Positions 33,044-42,177 are shown, counted from the stretch's first letter. The stretch is DNA of 64,000 nt from Vulcanimicrobium winogradskyi (GCA_003134965.1 PLDA01000002.1:496001-560000), one strand, 5' to 3'. A program made the numbers and translations. The notes: generated from the sequence alone by a model not told the origin.

Positions 33044-33444
33044 TTCTCTTCTCCTGAATACGAGCGCGCGATCGAGGCGTCTGCGATGGCTCGAATCTCG
33101 CTGTTGGTGATGCCGAGCGAACGCGCTTCCCGCACGGCATGGTCGACGCCACGCGACACGACGTCGAGCGCGATCTTGCGCGCGTTGTCGAGCGCGCCGT
33201 TCTGGCTGACGAATGAGCCGCGCCCCGTCGCCGTTGCGATGACGCCTTCACGTTCCAGGTCGCGATAGACCCGTGCAACCGTATTGGCGTTCAGCTTCAA
33301 ATCATGAGCCAGCCCCTTCACGGTCGGAAGGCGTTCACCGGGCGAGAGCGCGCCGATCGCGATCGCGCGCTTGATCTGTTCGGTGAGCTGCTGGTAGAGC
33401 GGAGCTCCACCATGCGGGTCGACCGAGAAGAAGGCGGGAGGCAA
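33040..33444 (-). CDS. GntR family transcriptional regulator, YtrA subfamily
   Basis: 134 residues. The N-terminal winged helix (PLYQQLTEQIKRAIAIGAL, LPTVKGLAHDLKLNANTVARVY, VIATATGRGSFV) is followed by a short two-helix C-terminal part of ~55 residues, too short for a ligand-binding FadR/HutC domain, which defines YtrA regulators. These repress their own operon with an ABC exporter and release on cell-envelope stress. A perfect inverted repeat lies in the promoter 180 bases upstream. It starts 9 bases after the stop of a 38-codon leader ORF. Confidence 0.9.
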   Translation of the reverse strand: MPPAFFSVDPHGGAPLYQQLTEQIKRAIAIGALSPGERLPTVKGLAHDLKLNANTVARVYRDLEREGVIATATGRGSFVSQNGALDNARKIALDVVSRGVDHAVREARSLGITNSEIRAIADASIARSYSGEEK

Positions 33445-33453
33445 GGCGGTCGC

Positions 33454-33570
33454 TTAGAGCGTGACGCCCCAGCCACGGAACAGCGAGGTGTTCTGGGGGA
33501 AGCGGACCAGGGTGGGGGCAGCCGAAGCCGGCTGGGGGCGGCGGACCGGGCGGGTGGTGTTATCGATCAT
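33454..33570 (-). CDS. 38-residue leader ORF of the YtrA-type operon
   Basis: ATG at 33570 has GGAG seven bases upstream, and the frame runs 38 codons (beginning MIDNTTRPVRRPQPAS, ending TSLFRGWGVTL) to TAA at 33454, nine bases before the GntR start. It is basic and Pro/Arg-rich, without a signal or membrane helix. It lies downstream of the operon promoter, so it will be on the mRNA. It could be a regulatory uORF, a small exported peptide or a chance ORF; the good ribosome site favours translation. Confidence 0.5.
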   Translation of the reverse strand: MIDNTTRPVRRPQPASAAPTLVRFPQNTSLFRGWGVTL

Positions 33571-33619
33571 GAGGGTTCTCCGGACGGCTGAGCTTGTGTG
33601 GCTTGTATCGGTTTTTCTG

Positions 33620-33648
33620 GTTATACCCGTTCATGTGGTATAAGTCAA
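33620..33648 (-). promoter_or_regulatory. Promoter with operator for the GntR-ABC operon
   Basis: On the minus strand -35 TTGACT (33648-33643), 17-base spacer, -10 TATAAC (33625-33620). A perfect 7-base inverted repeat, TTATACC (33621-33627) and GGTATAA (33637-33643) with a 9-base centre, fills the spacer, so a bound repressor would block polymerase. This is the arrangement expected for YtrA-type autoregulation. Confidence 0.8.
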
Positions 33649-33679
33649 GCCTCCCGCAGAAGATTTCTTGGGGCCGCCG

Positions 33680-35647
33680 TCAGCCCGCGAAAGGCGACCC
33701 CAGCTGGATATGGCCCGGGGGGCCGCCGACTTTGCCGCGCTGGACGTCGAAATCGTGGGGTTTGCCGTCGTAGGCGCGCAGCTGGGTTTGGTAGGTGCCG
33801 TACTCCCACCAGAAGCGGCCGTCGAGCTTGTCGATCACGTCGCCGGTGCGTAGTCCCGCCTCGTATGCCGGGCCGCCGGGGCGCACCAGCGCCCGCATGT
33901 AGCCGTCGGCCGGCTTGAAGAGCACGTAGAAGTAGGTCGGGCTCGGACTCGACGGATCGAAGGCGAGCCCGCGCTCGAACACCTCGGCGGCGAGGGCCGG
34001 ATGCTCGCGTGACCAGACGCGCACGCGGAACAGCGTGTCGAGCGCCGCGGCGCGCACGTCCTTTTGCGCGTGCCATTCGTCGACGCTCCAGCCGGCGCAG
34101 TCGAGTAGCTCGAGGCCGACGTCGCGGCCGTCGCGCCCGAGCGGTGTCACGCTCAGTTTCATCACCGCAGCGTAGGGTTTCGCGCGACAATCGCTCGCCG
34201 CCGGATCGTTCGGCGCCGCAACGACGCGATAGCCCTGCCAGCCGCGCGCGACCGCTTCGGCGACTTCGTGCGCGGCGCGCGCACCGTCCGGCGTGCCGTC
34301 GTCGATCACCGCGATCGTGCGGGCCGACGAGGCGGGCGCGTACAGGCCGCCCGCGTCGAGCGTCGCGGCGGCGGCGGCGCGCGGCGGGAACGGCGGCGTA
34401 CCGAACAGCGCGCTGCCGAAGACGACGACCGCGAGCGCGGCGAGCGTCGCGACGCCGACCTGCCACGGCAGCAGCAGGCGCGTGATGCGCTCGACGCCGG
34501 TCCCGGTAAAGTTCGCGACCCACACGTTTTGCGTGTTCGTCGGATCGCAGACGTTCTGCACCTGCACCACCGCCATCACCGCGCCGACCAGCGCGACCGC
34601 CGGCAGCACGTGCAGCGTCAACAGCACGGTGTAGACGCCGATCCCGACGCCGTAGGGGTTCAGCGGGCCGCGGTAGAGCGCGAGCGGTGAGAGCAGCCCG
34701 AACAGCACGACGTAGGCGACCGGCGAACGCGGCGCGACCGCCGCGACCAGCGGCGTCACCGCGGCCTGCACCTGCGGCGTGTTCGCCGCGACGAGCAGCA
34801 TCCCGATCCCGATCATCAGAATCGTCGCCGGCGCGACGTCCTCGATCCCGCGGATCCACGCGGCCATCAGCGTCTTCACGGCGGCGCGCGGGCGCGTCAC
34901 GAGCACGGCATAGACCGCGGCGAGCGCAAAACCTACGATCGCGTCGACACCGAACCCGCGCAGCAGCACGAGCGGCAGGATCGGTGCGATCAGCGCCAGC
35001 GGGCCGACGCGCTTGCGCGGCTGCTCGCCGGGTTCCACCTTCGTCGCGTAACCGCGCGCCGCGCGCGCGCGGACCAGCGCGTACACGACGAGCACCGCGG
35101 CCTGGATCCCGAAGATCACGAAGGCGTAGCTCTGGAACGCGGTGCGGTCGACGCCGAAGATCGTGCCGTAGAACTTCCACTGCGCGATGTTGAGGATGTA
35201 CCCGAGCCCGAATGCGAGCAGGAAGAGCGTCGCCGAGGTCGCGCGCGGGACACCGACCGTCATCAGCACCGGCAGCACGATCGTGCCGATCATGATGATC
35301 GCGCCGAGCCCGGTGACCGTCGTGAACAGCACCGCGACGACGGCGCACATCAGCAGCGAGAGCACCAGCGGGCGATCGCCGCCGAACTCCGCCGCATAGG
35401 TCACGAGCGTCTCGGCGATCCCGGTCGAGAGCACGACGCGGCTGAGCAGCGCGCCGAAGAACAGCGTCGCGTAAACCGGCGCCAGCTTCACCGCACCGAG
35501 CGTGACGATCGAGGCGAGATCGGGAACGCCGGCGAGCGCCGCGGTCGCCAGCGCCATCAGCGGGACTGCGAGCAGCGCCGGCAGCTTGCGCGCGATCATA
35601 AGCGCCGCGAGCGCGAGGAAGACGAGGACGATCGCGATTCCGCTCAG
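33680..35647 (-). CDS. Ion-transporter superfamily permease fused to a C-terminal PDZ domain
   Basis: About 655 residues if started at CTG. Residues 1-~435 hold around 11 helices and resemble CitMHS/GntP-like carriers (GLGAIIMIGTIVLPVL, NPYGVGIGVYTVLL, DPTNTQNVWVANF). A ~200-residue extracytoplasmic part follows, ending in a PDZ domain (ALVRPGGPAYEAGLRTGDVI). No ATG, GTG or TTG lies between the hydrophobic N-terminus and the GH20 stop; CTG at 35647 makes a CTGA overlap with that stop and is the likely start. Substrate unknown; coupling to the hexosaminidase suggests a breakdown product. Confidence 0.75.
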   Translation of the reverse strand: MSGIAIVLVFLALAALMIARKLPALLAVPLMALATAALAGVPDLASIVTLGAVKLAPVYATLFFGALLSRVVLSTGIAETLVTYAAEFGGDRPLVLSLLMCAVVAVLFTTVTGLGAIIMIGTIVLPVLMTVGVPRATSATLFLLAFGLGYILNIAQWKFYGTIFGVDRTAFQSYAFVIFGIQAAVLVVYALVRARAARGYATKVEPGEQPRKRVGPLALIAPILPLVLLRGFGVDAIVGFALAAVYAVLVTRPRAAVKTLMAAWIRGIEDVAPATILMIGIGMLLVAANTPQVQAAVTPLVAAVAPRSPVAYVVLFGLLSPLALYRGPLNPYGVGIGVYTVLLTLHVLPAVALVGAVMAVVQVQNVCDPTNTQNVWVANFTGTGVERITRLLLPWQVGVATLAALAVVVFGSALFGTPPFPPRAAAAATLDAGGLYAPASSARTIAVIDDGTPDGARAAHEVAEAVARGWQGYRVVAAPNDPAASDCRAKPYAAVMKLSVTPLGRDGRDVGLELLDCAGWSVDEWHAQKDVRAAALDTLFRVRVWSREHPALAAEVFERGLAFDPSSPSPTYFYVLFKPADGYMRALVRPGGPAYEAGLRTGDVIDKLDGRFWWEYGTYQTQLRAYDGKPHDFDVQRGKVGGPPGHIQLGSPFAG

Positions 35648-37665
35648 CGGGCCGATGACATCACCTCGTCCCACGGCGGGACGGTGCCTTTGCGCAGGTA
35701 GTCCTCGCGCATCACGCCGTCGATCCGGTCGGCGCAGCGCTGGGCGTCGTTCTCGCCGATGCGGTAGTGCGCGAGCATGTGGTCGAGCCCGGGCTGCGTG
35801 CTCTCGTGCCGCCAAGCGGCCGCGTACAGCGGCTCGATGTTGGCGAGCCCGTCGCGCAGCTCCCAGCATAGGTACTTCGCGACGGCGAGACTGCGGTAGG
35901 CCTGCGACGTGCCGAGCACCGTCGCGTGCGAGCGCGCATCGTCGTAATAATCGCGCGCCTCTTTCCCGATCTGCAGGCGGCGCGCAAGCTGATCGTAGCG
36001 CAGCGCGCCGAGCTTCATCACCGCGGCAGCCTCGGGATGCAGCGGCGGGCTCGCGTTCCACAAGTGAGCGAGGACTGCTTCCGCCCGCGTGCGTACACCG
36101 GCGAGATCGAGCGGACGCGCGCGGGACTGCACGCGCGGATCGAAGGGATCGCGCCAGAAGAGGTAGTCGGGCGGATCGGACGGCGTCGTGCGGAGCATCG
36201 GGCGGATCGCCTGCAGCGCATCGAGATCGCTCGCGTACCGAGCGTCGCCGGTGCCGAAGAACGCGCGCGCGAAGGTGCGATGCCAAGTCGCATCATCCAC
36301 CGGTCCCTGTTGCCAGGCAGTCGCGGCCGCGTAGGCGACGGACGGCCAAGTGGCCTCGAAAAGCGTCTCGCCGTCGTCGTGCCACACGGTCATGAACATG
36401 CCGAGCATCCCGCGCACACCCTTCGCTTCGCCGACGAACCCGCCGACGTTCGCATATGCGGTACCCAGATCGGGATAGATCTCGTTCCAGTTCGCGGCGC
36501 CCGGCGAGACCATCTGAGCGAAGCCCGCGCTCGCGATCGTGTCGATGTACGGCTTGTACGTCTTCTCGGCACCATAGTGGAACGTGACGACGACGGTATT
36601 CTTCGGGATGAGCTCGAGTATCGAGCGGTCTTGCTGGATCGCGTCGTCCCAGATCATCGGCCGCGTCCGTCCGGGCGGCAAGAAGGACGCGACCCGCTTG
36701 ACGTGGTCGGCGAACACCTGCGCGGTCCGCGGCGTGCGTCCGCGGCCCAAATCGATCGGTTCGTCCGAACCGAGGTGGACGAACGGCACCGGCTGCGTCG
36801 CAGCGACGACGCTCTTCACCAGGGGCTCGAGATACTGGTAGGTCGCCGGATCACTCTCCGCGAGGAGATAGCCGTGCGGCAACTCCGCCTGCGGGGCGAG
36901 CTGCTCCCACTTGAGCGTCTCGTGCATGTGCGCGAACGTCTGCTGCTCCGGTATCAGCGTGACGTGGAACCGCCGAGCGTAGACAGCCAGCTCGTGCAAT
37001 TGCGCCGGCGTCCAGCCGTTGGGCCACGCGACGAACGGGTACCGCGGATCGACGACCACCTGCTCCATGTACGGCGACCAGCCGTTGATCTTCAGCGTCG
37101 CGAGCGTGCGGATGCGCTCCTTCGCGTACCGCATCGTCGGGAACGGGCCGCGCGAGACGTCGTCGGAGACGATCCGCCACCGAAGCTTCGGCGTGTCGAC
37201 GATCTCGACGCACGGCAGCACCCAGTGCCCGCCGCGGCGCTCGGGGAGCTGCGCGAGCGTCATCATCGCATCGAAGCTCGCTTCGGCGTCGCCGGGGAAG
37301 ATGCTGATCAGATTGCTGCGGACGCTGAGCCGATAACCGTGCGGATCAGGAAACGAGAGTTTCCCTGGATTCGTGTACACGAAGACGTCGAGCGCGCTTG
37401 CGACCGGCGACGCGTACGCCGGCGCGGGGATGCCGAGCGCGACCCAGCGTTCGCGCAGCAGTTCGAACCCGGCATGGTCGGCGCTCCCGTGGAAGCGCAG
37501 CGGCCGGTCGAGCGATCGCGGCGCTTCGCAGGCCGCCGGCTCGACGCTGGCCGGCCGCGGAACGAGCGCCGGTGGCTGCGGGTCGGCCGTAGCCGCGGCG
37601 ACCGGGATCGCACCGGCGGCGACTCCGGCGAGCAGGACGAAGACCGCGACGAGGAACGATCGCAC
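35644..37665 (-). CDS. Secreted glycoside hydrolase family 20-like beta-N-acetylhexosaminidase
   Basis: 673 residues. Signal peptide (SFLVAVFVLLAGVAAGAIPV). An N-terminal GH20b-like domain (about 35-160) precedes a TIM-barrel with KLRWRIVSDDVSRG and PFVHLGSDEPIDLG, where the Asp-Glu pair is the catalytic pair of GH20 enzymes that use the substrate N-acetyl group. A C-terminal helical domain (about 480-670) is long for the family. GTG start, 20 bases from the divergent serine hydrolase. It couples to the transporter-PDZ gene by the CTGA overlap, suggesting degradation outside the cell with uptake of the product. Confidence 0.8.
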   Translation of the reverse strand: MRSFLVAVFVLLAGVAAGAIPVAAATADPQPPALVPRPASVEPAACEAPRSLDRPLRFHGSADHAGFELLRERWVALGIPAPAYASPVASALDVFVYTNPGKLSFPDPHGYRLSVRSNLISIFPGDAEASFDAMMTLAQLPERRGGHWVLPCVEIVDTPKLRWRIVSDDVSRGPFPTMRYAKERIRTLATLKINGWSPYMEQVVVDPRYPFVAWPNGWTPAQLHELAVYARRFHVTLIPEQQTFAHMHETLKWEQLAPQAELPHGYLLAESDPATYQYLEPLVKSVVAATQPVPFVHLGSDEPIDLGRGRTPRTAQVFADHVKRVASFLPPGRTRPMIWDDAIQQDRSILELIPKNTVVVTFHYGAEKTYKPYIDTIASAGFAQMVSPGAANWNEIYPDLGTAYANVGGFVGEAKGVRGMLGMFMTVWHDDGETLFEATWPSVAYAAATAWQQGPVDDATWHRTFARAFFGTGDARYASDLDALQAIRPMLRTTPSDPPDYLFWRDPFDPRVQSRARPLDLAGVRTRAEAVLAHLWNASPPLHPEAAAVMKLGALRYDQLARRLQIGKEARDYYDDARSHATVLGTSQAYRSLAVAKYLCWELRDGLANIEPLYAAAWRHESTQPGLDHMLAHYRIGENDAQRCADRIDGVMREDYLRKGTVPPWDEVMSSAR

Positions 37666-37685
37666 GTCCCGCGCTACACCAGCGC

Positions 37686-38630
37686 GTGCGCCGTCTCCTC
37701 GCCCTCGTCTGCTTTGCAGCGTTTGTCGCGACGCTCGCCCCGGCCGCAGACGCCGACGGAGGGGCGAATCGCAGCCTCGCGATCGCGACCACCCTGCCCT
37801 CGAACGCGACGGCCGCGATCGACCGGCTCGTCGAGGACGGGATCCGCGCCGGCGACTTCCCGGGCGCCGTCGTCGTCGTCGCCTCGTCGCAGCGCATCCT
37901 CTACCGAAAGGCGTATGGTGCGCGCAGCCTCGACCCGCGCGTCCCGAACGACCCCTCGACGATCTACGAGTTCGCCTCGGTGACGAAGCCCGCGGTCACC
38001 GCCACCGCCGTCATGACGCTGGTCGAGCGCGGCGTGCTGCGCACCTCCGACCGGGTCGCCCGCTGGATCCCAGAGTTCGCCGCGAACGGCAAGCACAACG
38101 TCACCATCGCGCAAATGCTCACGCACACCGCTGGGATGCCGCCGGTCTTCAAGGAGTCCGACTACGGCGCCGACCGCGCGACGATTCTGCGGCACGCCTA
38201 CGAAGCGCCGCTCCGCTTCGCACCGGGCTCCGGGAACGAGTACAGCAACCTCGCGTTCATCGTGCTGACCGAAGTGATCGCGCGCGCGAGCGGGACGTCG
38301 TACGAGCGGTTCGCGCGCGAGGCGATCTTCGCGCCGCTCGACATGCGCGACGCAGCGTTCGACGTCACGATCGACGCCGCGCATCGCGCTCGGCTCGCGC
38401 CGCAGCTGCGCGGCGAGAGCGAGGAGCTGCTGCGGAAACGCTTCGGGACGGTCCCCGGGGTGAACGGACATGCCGGGCTGCTCGCGACCGCGGACGACGT
38501 GACGAAGCTCGCGGTGGGATACTTGCGCGCCGCACGCGGCCTGTCCGCGCCGGGCTTTCCGCTCGCGCCGACGCGGCGTCCGTCACCGGCAGCGGCGGCG
38601 CCGTCGCCGAGCCCTTCGAACTCGCCTTGA
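37686..38630 (+). CDS. Serine hydrolase, beta-lactamase (class C / S12) family, secreted
   Basis: 314 residues with a signal peptide (LLALVCFAAFVATLAPAADA). FASVTKPAVTA carries SxxK with the nucleophile, NEYSNLAFIV the YxN motif, and GVNGHAGLLATADD the HxG third motif. Such proteins are esterases, D-aminopeptidases or penicillin-binding hydrolases rather than true resistance enzymes. The Ala/Pro/Ser tail after residue 290 is low-complexity. GTG start. The stop is in a TTGA overlap with the following protease gene. Confidence 0.85.
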   Translation: MRRLLALVCFAAFVATLAPAADADGGANRSLAIATTLPSNATAAIDRLVEDGIRAGDFPGAVVVVASSQRILYRKAYGARSLDPRVPNDPSTIYEFASVTKPAVTATAVMTLVERGVLRTSDRVARWIPEFAANGKHNVTIAQMLTHTAGMPPVFKESDYGADRATILRHAYEAPLRFAPGSGNEYSNLAFIVLTEVIARASGTSYERFAREAIFAPLDMRDAAFDVTIDAAHRARLAPQLRGESEELLRKRFGTVPGVNGHAGLLATADDVTKLAVGYLRAARGLSAPGFPLAPTRRPSPAAAAPSPSPSNSP

Positions 38631-39202
38631 CGCTGTTCCTCGGCGCGCTGCTCGCGATCGCGTTCGCACCGGGCACCGACGAGGAGGTCGTGCAGCGCGC
38701 CCACGTGCGCTTCAGTACCGCGGAGCTCGTCGGCGCGTCGTGCCGCGATGTGATCGCGGGCGCGCCCGAACCCGGCGAGGCGAACATCGTCTTCGAGTTC
38801 ACAATCGTCGGAGGGCGGCGCGCCGCGGCCGGGCGCTATACCGGCAAGGTGGCGTTCGCGCTCAACGACGTCGTCATCACGATGCCGAAGTCGATCTCGT
38901 GGCCGCACATGACGCAAGCCGACCACGAGCGGGCCGACGCGCTGCGCCGCGCCATCTATCACCACGAAATCGGCCACGTGCGCGTCGCGGAAGCCGTCCG
39001 CGACGCGCTGAACGAGCACGACGCCCTCGTCGCCCCCGACCCGTTCGCGCTGCGCGCCGTCGCCGACGCGCTCGGGCGCGAGGGCTTCGACCGTTTCAAG
39101 CGCGAGGAGCGCAGCTACGACGAGATGACGAGTCACGGCCGCCGGCAGCGTCTCGCGCCCGGCGACCTGGCCGGCCCCGACACGATCATCCGCTGCTCGT
39201 AG
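38627..39202 (+). CDS. DUF922-type zinc protease, membrane or secreted
   Basis: 191 residues. A hydrophobic N-terminus (LFLGALLAIAFAPG) acts as signal or anchor. AIYHHEIGHVRVAEAV holds HExxH, the mark of DUF922 proteins (putative secreted Zn proteases). The start is TTG in a TTGA overlap with the preceding stop; no ATG precedes the signal sequence. Two cysteines (ASCRDV and the final CS) could form a disulfide. Substrate unknown. Confidence 0.7.
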   Translation: MTLFLGALLAIAFAPGTDEEVVQRAHVRFSTAELVGASCRDVIAGAPEPGEANIVFEFTIVGGRRAAAGRYTGKVAFALNDVVITMPKSISWPHMTQADHERADALRRAIYHHEIGHVRVAEAVRDALNEHDALVAPDPFALRAVADALGREGFDRFKREERSYDEMTSHGRRQRLAPGDLAGPDTIIRCS

Positions 39203-39238
39203 CGGGGGGACCGCCCCCTAACGGACGAACGGACCGCC

Positions 39239-41731
39239 ATGGCGCTCAGCCCTCTGGACATCGCGGTCATCGTCGCGTTCTTCGCGATCAACCTCGGGAT
39301 CGGGCTGTGGTTCGCGCGCGGCAGCGGCAAGAATATCGGCGAGTACTTTCTGTCGGGCCGCAGCGCGCCGTGGTGGCTCACCGGGACGTCGATGGTCGCG
39401 ACGACGTTCGCCGTCGACACGCCGCTCGCGGTGACCGGGTTCGTCGCGCAGAACGGGATCGCCGGCAACTGGCTGTGGTGGAACATGGCGGCGAGCGGGA
39501 TGCTGACGGTGTTCTTCTTCGCGGCGCTGTGGCGGCGGTCGGGGGTGCTGACCGACGTCGAGTTCATCGAGCTGCGCTACGGCGGGAAGCCCGCATCGTG
39601 GCTGCGCGGCGTGCGCGCCGTGTACCAGGGCGTGATCGTCAACACGATCATCATGGGCTGGGTCAACCTGGCGATGGTGAAGATCCTCACGCTGACGCTC
39701 CACGTGCCGACGCTCCCCGCGCTCTACGTCTGCCTGGCGCTGACCGCGCTCTACGTCACGATCGGCGGTTTCTGGTCGGTGCTGGTCACCGACTTTCTGC
39801 AGTTCATCGTCAAGATGACGATGGCGGTCGTGCTCGCCGTCGCGGCCGTCGCCGCAGTCGGAGGGATCGCGGCGCTCAAAGCGGGCCTCGCCACGGTCGA
39901 CGCGCAGCACCGCGCGAGCGGCGGCGGTTCGATCCTCGCCTTCGTGCCGTCCGGCGGCGATGCGAGTTGGATGCCGCTGACGACGTTCCTCGTCTTCATC
40001 GGCGTCGCGTGGTGGGCGTCGTCGTACCCCGGTGCGGAGCCGGGCGGGGGGTCGTACATCGCGCAGCGGATCTTCGCCTCGCGCAGTGAGAAGGACGCCG
40101 TCTTCGCCACGCTCTTCTTCAACGTCGCGCACTACGCGCTGCGGCCGTGGCCGTGGATCCTGGTCGCGCTCGCCGCGCTCGTGCTCTACCCGCACGGCGT
40201 GATCGGTGCGAACGGACAGCCCGATCCCGAGCTCGGCTACGTGCAGACGCTGGTCGATCACCTTCCGGTCGCGCTTCGGGGCCTGATGATGGCCGGCTTC
40301 CTGGCGGCGTATATGTCGACGATCGGGACGCAGCTGAACCTCGGCGCGTCGTACCTCACCAACGACCTATACCGCCGGTTCGTGAAGCAAAACGCGAGCG
40401 ACGCGCACTACGTCGTGATCTCGCGCTGGATGACGGTCGTCGCGATGGTGCTCGCAGCGGTCGTCACCCTCTTCATGACCTCGGTCGGCGATGCGTGGAA
40501 GTACATGCTCACGCTGACCGCCGGCGTCGGCCTGGTGATGATCCTGCGCTGGTACTGGTGGCGGATCAGCGCGTGGAGCGAGATCTCCGCGCTTGCCGCG
40601 TCGGCGATCGTCGGCAGCTTGTGCTACATGCCGTGGACGGGAATCGCTGGCGGCGACCCGAACGCGACCGGAAAACGCCTGCTGGTGACCGTCGTGGCGA
40701 CGACGGTCGTGTGGCTCGTCGTCACGTTTGTGACGAAACCCGAGAGTGAGGCTACCTTGAAGCGATTCTACGAACGCGTGCGGCCGGCCGGGAGCGGCTG
40801 GGGTCCCATTGCGCGGCTCGTGCCGGGCGGCTCGGAAGACAAGCTCGGGATCGCGCTCGTCGACTGGGTTGCCGGGCTCGGCCTCGTCTACGGCGTGCTC
40901 TTCGGGATCGGGCGGATCGTGCTGGGCGAGCTCGGCCAGGGCCTCGCGTGGCTGGCGCTCGCGGCGGTGTGCGGCGCGGTGATCGCGCGCTCGCTGAGCC
41001 GGCCCACGACCAAGGTCGCGGTCACGGCGATGCTCGTGTTGGTTGCGGTGCTGCTACCGCAGCACGGCTTTGCCGCCGACACCGACAAGACGCTGACCAA
41101 CGTGAAAGGGAACGTCACGTACGAACGCAGCGGCAAGCAGAAGCCGCTGGTCTCCGCCGCCTCGATCGCGTTGGCGAGTCAAGACTGGGCGACGACCGGC
41201 GACGCCTCGCAGGCCCGCGTGCTGCTCCCCGACTCCTCGCGCGTGCTGATCGCCAGCGCGACGCGCGTCCAGATGACCCGCTTCGACCAGTCCGACGTCG
41301 CGCACGCGCAGTTCATCGTCGATCACGGACGCGTTCGCTTCCAAGTCGAGCATCCGCAAGGCGCGAAGGCCGATTACACGTTCAAGACGACGACCGCGAA
41401 CATCGCCGTACGCGGCACCGAAGGCGACATCGGCGTCGACGGCGATCAGTTGACCGTGAACGTCTACAACACGCTGTCGCCGGACGCGCCGGTCGAGGTG
41501 ACGTTCACCGCCGGTGACCACCCCGGCACGGTGCTCAAGCTGTACGCCGGCCAGTCACTGGTCGCGCGGCTGGTGAACGGGATCATTCAGACGCAGGTCG
41601 ACAAAGTCACCCAAGCCGCGCTGGCACAGTTCTCGGAGCTCGGCGTGCCGACCAGCATCGCCGACTTCAAAGGCCGCGCCATCGACGAGGTCAAGAAGCG
41701 GCTACCGGGGATCCCCGGCTTCCCGCACTAG
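39239..41731 (+). CDS. Sodium:solute symporter fused to a FecR-like domain
   Basis: 830 residues in one frame. Residues 1-~590 are an SSS-family symporter with about 13 helices (INLGIGLWFARGS, GEYFLSGRSAPWW, AYMSTIGTQLNLGASYLTND). A further hydrophobic segment (about 600-617, VTAMLVLVAVLLPQHGFAA) looks like a signal sequence. Residues ~620-770 are a FecR-like domain (VKGNVTYERSGKQ, VLIASATRVQMTRF, TTANIAVRGTEGDIGV). Such joining is unusual; a second start within the frame could also release the FecR part alone. Confidence 0.85.
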   Translation: MALSPLDIAVIVAFFAINLGIGLWFARGSGKNIGEYFLSGRSAPWWLTGTSMVATTFAVDTPLAVTGFVAQNGIAGNWLWWNMAASGMLTVFFFAALWRRSGVLTDVEFIELRYGGKPASWLRGVRAVYQGVIVNTIIMGWVNLAMVKILTLTLHVPTLPALYVCLALTALYVTIGGFWSVLVTDFLQFIVKMTMAVVLAVAAVAAVGGIAALKAGLATVDAQHRASGGGSILAFVPSGGDASWMPLTTFLVFIGVAWWASSYPGAEPGGGSYIAQRIFASRSEKDAVFATLFFNVAHYALRPWPWILVALAALVLYPHGVIGANGQPDPELGYVQTLVDHLPVALRGLMMAGFLAAYMSTIGTQLNLGASYLTNDLYRRFVKQNASDAHYVVISRWMTVVAMVLAAVVTLFMTSVGDAWKYMLTLTAGVGLVMILRWYWWRISAWSEISALAASAIVGSLCYMPWTGIAGGDPNATGKRLLVTVVATTVVWLVVTFVTKPESEATLKRFYERVRPAGSGWGPIARLVPGGSEDKLGIALVDWVAGLGLVYGVLFGIGRIVLGELGQGLAWLALAAVCGAVIARSLSRPTTKVAVTAMLVLVAVLLPQHGFAADTDKTLTNVKGNVTYERSGKQKPLVSAASIALASQDWATTGDASQARVLLPDSSRVLIASATRVQMTRFDQSDVAHAQFIVDHGRVRFQVEHPQGAKADYTFKTTTANIAVRGTEGDIGVDGDQLTVNVYNTLSPDAPVEVTFTAGDHPGTVLKLYAGQSLVARLVNGIIQTQVDKVTQAALAQFSELGVPTSIADFKGRAIDEVKKRLPGIPGFPH

Positions 41732-41737
41732 CGTCGC

Positions 41738-42139
41738 CTACTCCGACGGCGCCTCGATGATCGCCCCGAACCGTTCGTCCAGGTAGCGCGCCGCGTCGTC
41801 GAGCTGCGCGGCGAGCTCGTCCAGCGTGGTTGCCGCGCGGATGCCGTCCGCGCACTCGACGATCTCGCGGTCGAGCTGGTGGACCCGGTCGACCAGCGTC
41901 GCGTCGAAGCGCGCGTGATCGGCGGCCTTGATCACGCGCTGGTCGGAGAACTCGCAGCGCGTCATCAGCCCGTCGAGCCGCTCGACCAACGCCTCGGTCG
42001 GCTTCAGCCGCTCGCGCGCCTCGGAGAGCGCCTCCCCGAGGATGGCCCGGATCTGCTTGTCGACTTGGTGGCGGGCGTCCATGTTGGCGTAATCGGCGTA
42101 GCCCGCGATTCGCTGCTGGAGGTACTCGAGGTCGGTCAT
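41738..42139 (-). CDS. Small helical protein of unknown function
   Basis: 133 residues, almost entirely helical with charged heptad-like pattern (QVDKQIRAILGEALSEARERLK, LVDRVHQLDREIVECADGIRA), probably a coiled coil. No signal, membrane or catalytic motif. It is convergent with the symporter gene (6-base gap) and divergent from the cyclase-like gene 38 bases away. Not recognised. Confidence 0.6.
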   Translation of the reverse strand: MTDLEYLQQRIAGYADYANMDARHQVDKQIRAILGEALSEARERLKPTEALVERLDGLMTRCEFSDQRVIKAADHARFDATLVDRVHQLDREIVECADGIRAATTLDELAAQLDDAARYLDERFGAIIEAPSE

Positions 42140-42177
42140 CCCGCGGGTTACGGCACGTTCCGGCCGAAAACCCCGGT

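Noticed and set aside
37686..38630. Beta-lactam resistance gene
   Set aside because: SxxK, YxN and HxG motifs fit the wide S12 hydrolase family, but nothing marks a true class C beta-lactamase.
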